Source: Ptychodera flava
Lineage: Eukaryota; Hemichordata; Enteropneusta; Ptychoderidae
DNA: 64,000 bases
Reading direction: 5' to 3'
NCBI RefSeq assembly: GCF_041260155.1
Contig: NC_091942.1
Coordinates: 4,206,501-4,270,500, forward strand
Under the pieces are notes generated by a model. It was given only the letters and a program-made list of their open reading frames with translations, ran no database searches and was not told the DNA's origin. Shown here piece after piece: positions 58,993-64,000 of the stretch (within the stretch, counting starts at the first letter, position 1; the number at the start of each line of letters is the position of its first letter). Both the position numbers and the translations under genes were made by a program.

Positions 58993-59505
58993 TTAATCCA
59001 TCTCATACAATGTAGAGGAGCTGGGAACACCCCCCTCTCCCTCTCCCTCCCCCTCCCCTGTCGGAACTGTTCCGGATGGAGCTGCTACGTGCTCTGTTTT
59101 TTTCGCTTTCTGTGGAGGCCGGACGGAACAGGGGGTATGTCGAGCACGCCCCCAATATAGCCCTAATGCAGTCAATGAAACTCCCACAATTCCTAAAACA
59201 AGATAACATTTATTATACCAGCGTGAATTATTATCACACTGTTCTTTCATTGTAGGCGGTAGGTCTGCTACCGCATCATTCCCCTCCCCCCCTCTCCCCC
59301 CCTCCATTGCTTTTAGTTTCTTCTCCCTGTTTTGCCTGTTCCATTCCGCTAGTCGCTTCCCTGAAGCAACTCTCCCTGGATGCTTCGTCGGTAACGACAC
59401 TTTCTCTATGTTGCGCTGTGTCGGAGGTGTCGGTGTTGGTGTTAGGATCGTCCCTGACGGATCCTCTGACGGAGCCGTTTGCTGAGTCGGCGAAGTTGAA
59501 TCCAT
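58993..59505 (-). CDS. Polinton-like part: basic/proline-rich protein with membrane segment
   Basis: 170 residues. A Pro/Thr-rich N-terminus leads to a basic patch, KHPGRVASGKRLAEWNRQNR, then a membrane segment (YLVLGIVGVSLTALGLYWG) and an acidic Gly/Glu-rich C-terminus. The KxPxRVxxGKRLAEWN motif resembles one I recall in virus-like proteins of other invertebrates. Its 5' end overlaps the 3' end of the neighbouring frame by about 230 bases in another frame. Confidence 0.5.
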   Translation of the reverse strand: MDSTSPTQQTAPSEDPSGTILTPTPTPPTQRNIEKVSLPTKHPGRVASGKRLAEWNRQNREKKLKAMEGGRGGEGNDAVADLPPTMKEQCDNNSRWYNKCYLVLGIVGVSLTALGLYWGRARHTPCSVRPPQKAKKTEHVAAPSGTVPTGEGEGEGEGGVPSSSTLYEMD

Positions 59506-60172
59506 TTATTTCAGGTACTATATTAAGCCCGATTTTTTTAAAATTTAAATGTTTACCCGTAATTAAACCGGTGGAAATTAGAGCAATCAGGGGCCCCCAC
59601 GTGTACCCTATCCGTCCTGATAATCGTTTTATTTCACTGTTTAGAATAAAATCCTTTTTAAGATCAGTGGCATAGTTATCTCGATCATCGATTGGAACTA
59701 CCTGACTTATTGCGCGGGCTCCTAGATCTATGAAACTTTGAGTGATGGTATCACTTATAAGAGAACTGTATTTCGCTTCGTACATTTTGAAGGCTTTAAC
59801 CACCGTTTCATCTTTCCATTTTTCTACGTCAGCAACTGAAATCTCCTTACCAAAAAATAACTTGCTTTGACCACTTGCGATGACACAGAGTATTTTTTCA
59901 CGTTTTGTCTCTATTATGGATTGATTATTGTCCGAAGGCGCCGAAGCCCCTTCGGAACCGTTCCGGTAGGGCGCTGCCATATTTGCCGCTGCCGATGACT
60001 TTATTAAATTCTCCATTGTTTGCAGTATGTTATCTATTCTTAGTAAAAAATAAAAAATTCGTTTAAACCTGAATCCGAAATAAAGTATTAACATAGTCTG
60101 GAATGTTAGTACCCCTAACAGAACCGTACCGATAGGGATTCCGACAGGGATTCCGAGAAAATTCTCCTCCAT
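59276..60172 (-). CDS. Polinton-like part: membrane-anchored protein, 298 aa
   Basis: It starts MEENFLGIPVGIPIGTVLLG and has an N-terminal membrane segment (TVLLGVLTFQTMLILYFGF), a soluble helical middle (KILCVIASGQSKLFFGKEIS) and a low-complexity Ser/Asp/Gly-rich tail that overlaps the next gene. Function unknown. Its ATG is only 31 bases from the divergent plus-strand gene at 60204, so the two must share a very compact promoter region. Confidence 0.5.
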   Translation of the reverse strand: MEENFLGIPVGIPIGTVLLGVLTFQTMLILYFGFRFKRIFYFLLRIDNILQTMENLIKSSAAANMAAPYRNGSEGASAPSDNNQSIIETKREKILCVIASGQSKLFFGKEISVADVEKWKDETVVKAFKMYEAKYSSLISDTITQSFIDLGARAISQVVPIDDRDNYATDLKKDFILNSEIKRLSGRIGYTWGPLIALISTGLITGKHLNFKKIGLNIVPEINGFNFADSANGSVRGSVRDDPNTNTDTSDTAQHRESVVTDEASRESCFREATSGMEQAKQGEETKSNGGGERGGGE

Positions 60173-60203
60173 TTAAATCTATCTGTATATAGAAACACGA
60201 ATA

Positions 60204-61408
60204 ATGAGTACAGACCTATTCCCAGTTGCTTTTCAATTGAATAAGACGAGCGTACCGACAGTACAGCATGCTGATATTCCTTCCAAACCGGACGGGGGAA
60301 TAAAACCTATTCTCATGGACTTAGAAATATATGTAACGCCGACAGATAAATTTACTTTCATCCACGGGATATATTTAAAGATAACGTAATCACTCATCGA
60401 TCAGCAAAAGAAAGTAATGTCTGGCTGGGCAGTCCAAAGATGAAATACTGGGACCAGCAACTGAATTTCGCTGTATGGTGCAGCACGACTGGTTGTGGTA
60501 TATCATTCACCCATCTCTTCGGTTCCGAAGGGAAATTTCCGCCCCAAATACGATCATTCTGCCGTTTCCATGTATATTTTACAATACGTCGTATCCTTCA
60601 CGAAATGCAGGTTGCACTTCCAGACGATACCCCCACCTTCAAAGCGGGCGACAATCCGTACAATCTCGTCCAATATGAACTTCTATGTACAGAATTTGGA
60701 AATATAAGTCCAACGAAGTCCGACTTTCGATATCGAAAAGGCCAAAATAAGGGTCTTGGTTATGGATATGAATATTACACTAATCGTGGTCCCGTTCGAC
60801 AGCCAAAAGCGATATACAACGGTCGGGACTTTTTCCTCTCCGCCGACGGAGGCGTTTTCTATACACATACCATTTTTGGAAAGAAAAAACATGTACTGCC
60901 CGACAAAGAACGACCGCACTACTATTTCTTCCGAAATGATGGATCGGAGGGACAATATAATAGTTTCATCCCTCTGACAGGAGACTCCGGACTAACAAAG
61001 GCCGGTCTCGCTCGCCTCAACGAAAGTCTTGAAGCCTACGTATATTGCATACTCGGCGCACAAGCAAATATTCGCAGTACCATAGTGGGTGATACTGGCA
61101 GTGCAGAGCAAGTCCGAAAAGAATTCGGCGTTCTCCTCGAAGATGAAATTCGTAATACCGACAAAGTAATTAGTTATAGGCGATATCAAGACACAATAAT
61201 GAATACTGGCGTCAAACTTGATATGGCAGTCTCACCCAATTTACTTCTCTTACCGTCTGAGATGGTCATTCTTTCGGGCCCGGCAATCTCGGGTTATAAT
61301 AATGAATTGCAATACGCAACAGAATCTATGTCCTTCGGGGTGAACGGTGATATAAACACGGAAGTTCGAGAAAGTGCTGTACACGAGATGGAGGGGGGGA
61401 TCCCGTGA
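60204..61408 (+). pseudogene. Polinton-like part: major capsid protein candidate
   Basis: The best candidate for the main virion protein by size and position before the ATPase. Landmarks include NLVQYELLCTEFGNISPTKS, KGLGYGYEYYTNRG, AYVYCILGAQANIRSTIVGD and GSAEQVRKEFGVLLEDEI. The ESLEAYVYCILGAQ...GDTGSAE stretch resembles uncharacterised virus-like proteins of other invertebrates as I remember them. A double-jelly-roll fold is inference. The gene is not continuous. Confidence 0.5.
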
Positions 61409-61707
61409 AGTAGCAGGATGAGCCCGGAGAGTCACCTCACAATGACACGAGTCGGATTCGGTCCCCTCCCCTCCCCTCCCCGGAACGGGCAGCATCTACG
61501 ACCAGCGTAGACCCTATTCACGAATATGGTAAAATTGGTTTGTTATCTTTAGCAATATTCATTACTATTGTAGGTACTGGAATAAAGTCACTAACTATAT
61601 AGTTCATTCAGATGCTGTCGATGTGACTGGGTTTCATCTAACTCGAACCAGTAACTTAAAAGAACTAGAAGAGATTCATTAATTTACAGTATATAGATCC
61701 AGAGGAA

Positions 61708-62342
61708 ATGTCAATATACGTAACCCCACCATTCAACATGATTATAACTGGACCGACATATTCTGGCAAAACAGAATTTATGTTGGACCTCCTCACCGGT
61801 CCGTACTTAAGGAAATTCGAATATGTGATATTCATTTGCCCAACATTCATGAATAATAAAGCGTATAATAGAAGATTCATTTTCACCGATGATAATGTGT
61901 TTATATTCCAGTCGGACTCGATGCAGTGGATGATACATTAACCTACGTGCATAAAGAATGGGCTGGAACGAACACTTTAATAATCCTCGATGACTGCGCC
62001 TCGTCCAAAGATATGAAGAAGCGCAGTAACGTTTTAGTCCAACTTGGTTTCAGCGCAAGGCACGACGGATTATCTGTCTGGGTTCTGACTCAACAATATA
62101 CTAGTATTAGTAAACCATTCAGGGAAAACATACAGATGTTAGTACTATTTTACACACCGAACAAGATAGACAACAAAACTATTATAAAAGAATATGGAAT
62201 GGAGGTGTCAGAACGGGAAGCCGTGGACCTAATCAAGCAATTGAAAAGTAGGCCATTCAGTAAACTAGTATTTCGTTTACGGCATCCGTATAGTATGAGA
62301 TTTATAGAGGGTCCGGTGGCCGCCGATTTTGGTACTATATAG
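61708..62342 (+). pseudogene. Polinton-like part: packaging ATPase (A32/FtsK-type)
   Basis: Walker A is GPTYSGKT, close to the N-terminus after FNMIIT. Walker B is TLIILDDC, followed by an arginine/glutamine sensor-like stretch, LGFSARHDGLSVWVLTQQYT. This order and spacing is that of the HerA/FtsK A32-like genome-packaging ATPases of Polintons, adintoviruses and large DNA viruses. The total length fits a compact family member. The gene is not continuous. Confidence 0.8.
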
Positions 62343-62386
62343 ATGCCCTCCGTACGACATAAAATTATTCGTATAATATAACAATT

Positions 62387-63500
62387 ATGGAAGCTGAAGC
62401 TGAAGGTACTCTTAGAGAATTATATTACAACCCGAAAACTGGTTTTGGAGGTGTACAAAAATTATATGACGCAGCACGGGCCAGCGGACTACACGTTACT
62501 AAGAAAGAGGTGCAGGAGTGGTTAAAAACTCAGCTAACTTATAATCTACATAAACGGTCCCTCGTACTCGTGGGGGTGCCTTCCGGGGCGGCCGACGCGT
62601 TTTTGTAACATCGATAGACTCACAGTGGCAAGCAGACCTTGTGGAATTCCCTGCAGCATTCGCAAAAGAGAATCATAACATTCGATACATGCTAACAGTA
62701 ATCGATGTACTCAGTAAATATGCCTGGGCTAGGCCGATACAGTCAAAAACGGCTGATGATACGTTACAGGCGCTACAAGACGTGATTAAGAAATCCGGGA
62801 GAAGGCCGACAAACTTCAGACAGATGAGGGGCGGGAATTTACTAATCAGAAAATGCAGGGGTGGTTGGAGGAGTCAGGCATTCATTGGTTTCACACCTAC
62901 AGTGACAAAAAAGCTAGCGTCGTTGAACGTTTTAATCGGACCCTCAAGACGATGATGTGGAAATACTTTACATATAAACAGACACGTTCCTGGCTCCCCA
63001 TTCTACCCCACCTTCTCGAGAATTACAATAACACCGTTCACGGAAGTATCAAAATGAAACCCAGGGACGTAACAGAGGAGAACGATTGGCAGGCATTTTA
63101 TACACTATTCGGTCCTGAGTTGGCATCCGGGGGAGCCAACCCTGAATTCAAGCCGGGAGAACGTGTCCGAATTACAAAATACAAGACCACTTTTAAGAAA
63201 GGGTATTTACCAAATTGGACAGAGGAGATTTTCGTGGTTTCAAAAGTTGTGTACGCAGCTGGACTAGGAACGCCACCAGTTTACAAAATAAAAGATCTGA
63301 ATGGAGAGGAAATACTCGGCACTTTCTATTCTGATGAACTTCAGAGCGCACCTTCAGAACGCGACGAGCTGTACAGAGTAGAACGAATTTTGAAGACGAA
63401 AAAAATTAGAGGAAAGAAATATTATCTGATAAAATGGAAAGGTTATCCAGAAAGTTTCAATAGTTGGGAGCCGGAGGAAAATGTTATTAGAACTTCGTAA
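62387..63500 (+). pseudogene. Polinton-like part: retroviral-type integrase with chromodomain
   Basis: Parts in order: an N-terminal region (YYNPKTGFGGVQKLYDAARA), the DDE core beginning SQWQADLVEFPA then YMLTVIDVLSKYAWARPIQS, the third catalytic region around SVVERFNRTLKTMMWKYFTY, an SH3-like segment (FKPGERVRITKYKTTFKKGY), and a C-terminal chromodomain (YRVERILKTKKIRGKKYYLI, WKGYPESFNSWEPEENV). This architecture is that of Polinton integrases. It would insert the element into host DNA. The gene is not continuous. Confidence 0.88.
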
Positions 63501-63640
63501 GTTCCTGTGCTGGTACTACGTAAGTACTTCGTAAGTTCCTGTCCATGGTACTTGTCAAGTACTACGTAAGTTCCTGTCCATGGTACTTGTCAAGTACTAC
63601 GTAAGTACTAACGTAAGTATTTACGAAAGTTATTCAATAA
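63501..63640. repeat. Short tandem repeats after the integrase
   Basis: CGTAAGTTCCTGTCCATGGT then ACTTGTCAAGTACTA repeats about twice with a period of ~45 bp, amid shorter TACGTAAGTA units. It directly follows the integrase stop and may mark the element's edge, though no inverted partner was found near 56 kb. Confidence 0.65.
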
Positions 63641-64000
63641 GTACCATGGAAAAAGTCTTAATTTCTTGAAAGCCGAAAGTGTCAGTTTACCACCCCACTT
63701 CCACCCCCCACCTGGCCAAGTATTTATCATGTACTGTCGTAAGTAATGTTCACTTACTGCATCTTTTTCAGCCGTATGTGGATGAGGTGGTACCCCCTCA
63801 GTTCCTCCGGAGGCACATATTAAGTTTGCAAGATCTTCAAAACGACTTCTCATGTTACCACAGTCCGTTCTTTCGAGTCCCCTTTTTCAGCTTTATCTAT
63901 AAGTTCTGGTTGAAGTATAATGTACACAACTGACATGAGCCATAGACAAGTAACTTCAAAGTCCGGTGTTACAGAACCGTAGGGTTTCATAATGTCAAGT
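63641..64000. other. Terminal stretch of window
   Basis: Nothing recognisable. Frames on both strands (81 and 84 codons) have no known motif. Confidence 0.35.

Larger units (their letters stand above)
56351..63500. mobile_element. Polinton/adintovirus-like element (fossil)
   Basis: A cluster of virus-like genes on both strands: a chromodomain integrase, an A32/FtsK-type packaging ATPase, two or three capsid-type candidates, and small membrane or basic proteins. Content and integrase type fit Polintons/Mavericks and their adintovirus relatives. No protein-primed DNA polymerase B, cysteine protease or terminal inverted repeats were recognised, so the true ends are unknown. It is broken, with roughly four or five interruptions, but several frames look whole, which suggests a fairly young insertion. 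It lies downstream of the actin array with no visible relation to it. Confidence 0.8.

Noticed and set aside
63608-63933. Gene frames after the integrase
   Set aside because: Two opposing frames over the same bases, no known motif, and no support for either.

Overview
This is AT-rich metazoan DNA, most likely from a marine invertebrate deuterostome (hemichordate, echinoderm or cephalochordate; I cannot decide which). Two intact five-coding-exon actin genes have introns after codons 42 and 122, within codon 205 and within codon 269 (about 41/121/204/267 in mature numbering), the pattern I recall for deuterostome actins. The rest is dominated by families typical of such genomes: TTA-flanked and TTAA-flanked inverted-repeat elements, tRNA-derived SINEs, L2/CR1- and I/Jockey-type LINEs, a Crypton-type tyrosine recombinase and a Polinton-like element.

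The backbone is a decaying tandem array of actin genes on the + strand. Copy 1 (2177-5061) and copy 2 (25156-29095) are intact and encode 376 residues each. Copy 3 (41891-47257) is a pseudogene with one LINE in intron 1, another in exon 2, and its 3' half deleted. Copy 4 (52345-52464) is exon 1 only, still in frame. All four have a 10-bp CArg (SRF-type) box CCATATATGG upstream. The duplicated unit is much larger than the gene. Upstream blocks recur at 20430-24600, 31620-33298, 39730-41400 and 48475-48890, and 3' flanks recur at 5877-6540, 29857-30530 and 47271-47790. These paralogous blocks act as empty-site controls that date several insertions.

Between the actins lie nested mobile elements. 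From 7.5 to 20.2 kb there is a 0.5-kb inverted-repeat element (7554-8081), a repeat carrying a TTAA-type MITE (8917-9495) and a 6.9-kb palindromic structure (13252-20162) flanked by TTA/TTA. That structure encloses a tandem tRNA-SINE array, a second TTA-flanked element (15442-17154) and a cluster of GC-rich hairpins. From 21.0 to 23.2 kb there is a foldback element carrying a 31-nt hairpin insertion, and a truncated reverse-transcriptase element. From 33.3 to 39.3 kb a tandem-unit repeat is interrupted by an L2-like LINE and a Crypton fragment bracketed by two large hairpins.

At 56.3-63.5 kb is a Polinton/adintovirus-like fossil with a chromodomain integrase, an A32/FtsK-type packaging ATPase, capsid-type candidates and small membrane proteins on both strands. 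No protein-primed DNA polymerase was recognised in the window. It is broken (roughly four or five interruptions) but still has several whole reading frames, so it looks fairly young. Outside the actins and mobile elements I recognise no other host gene.
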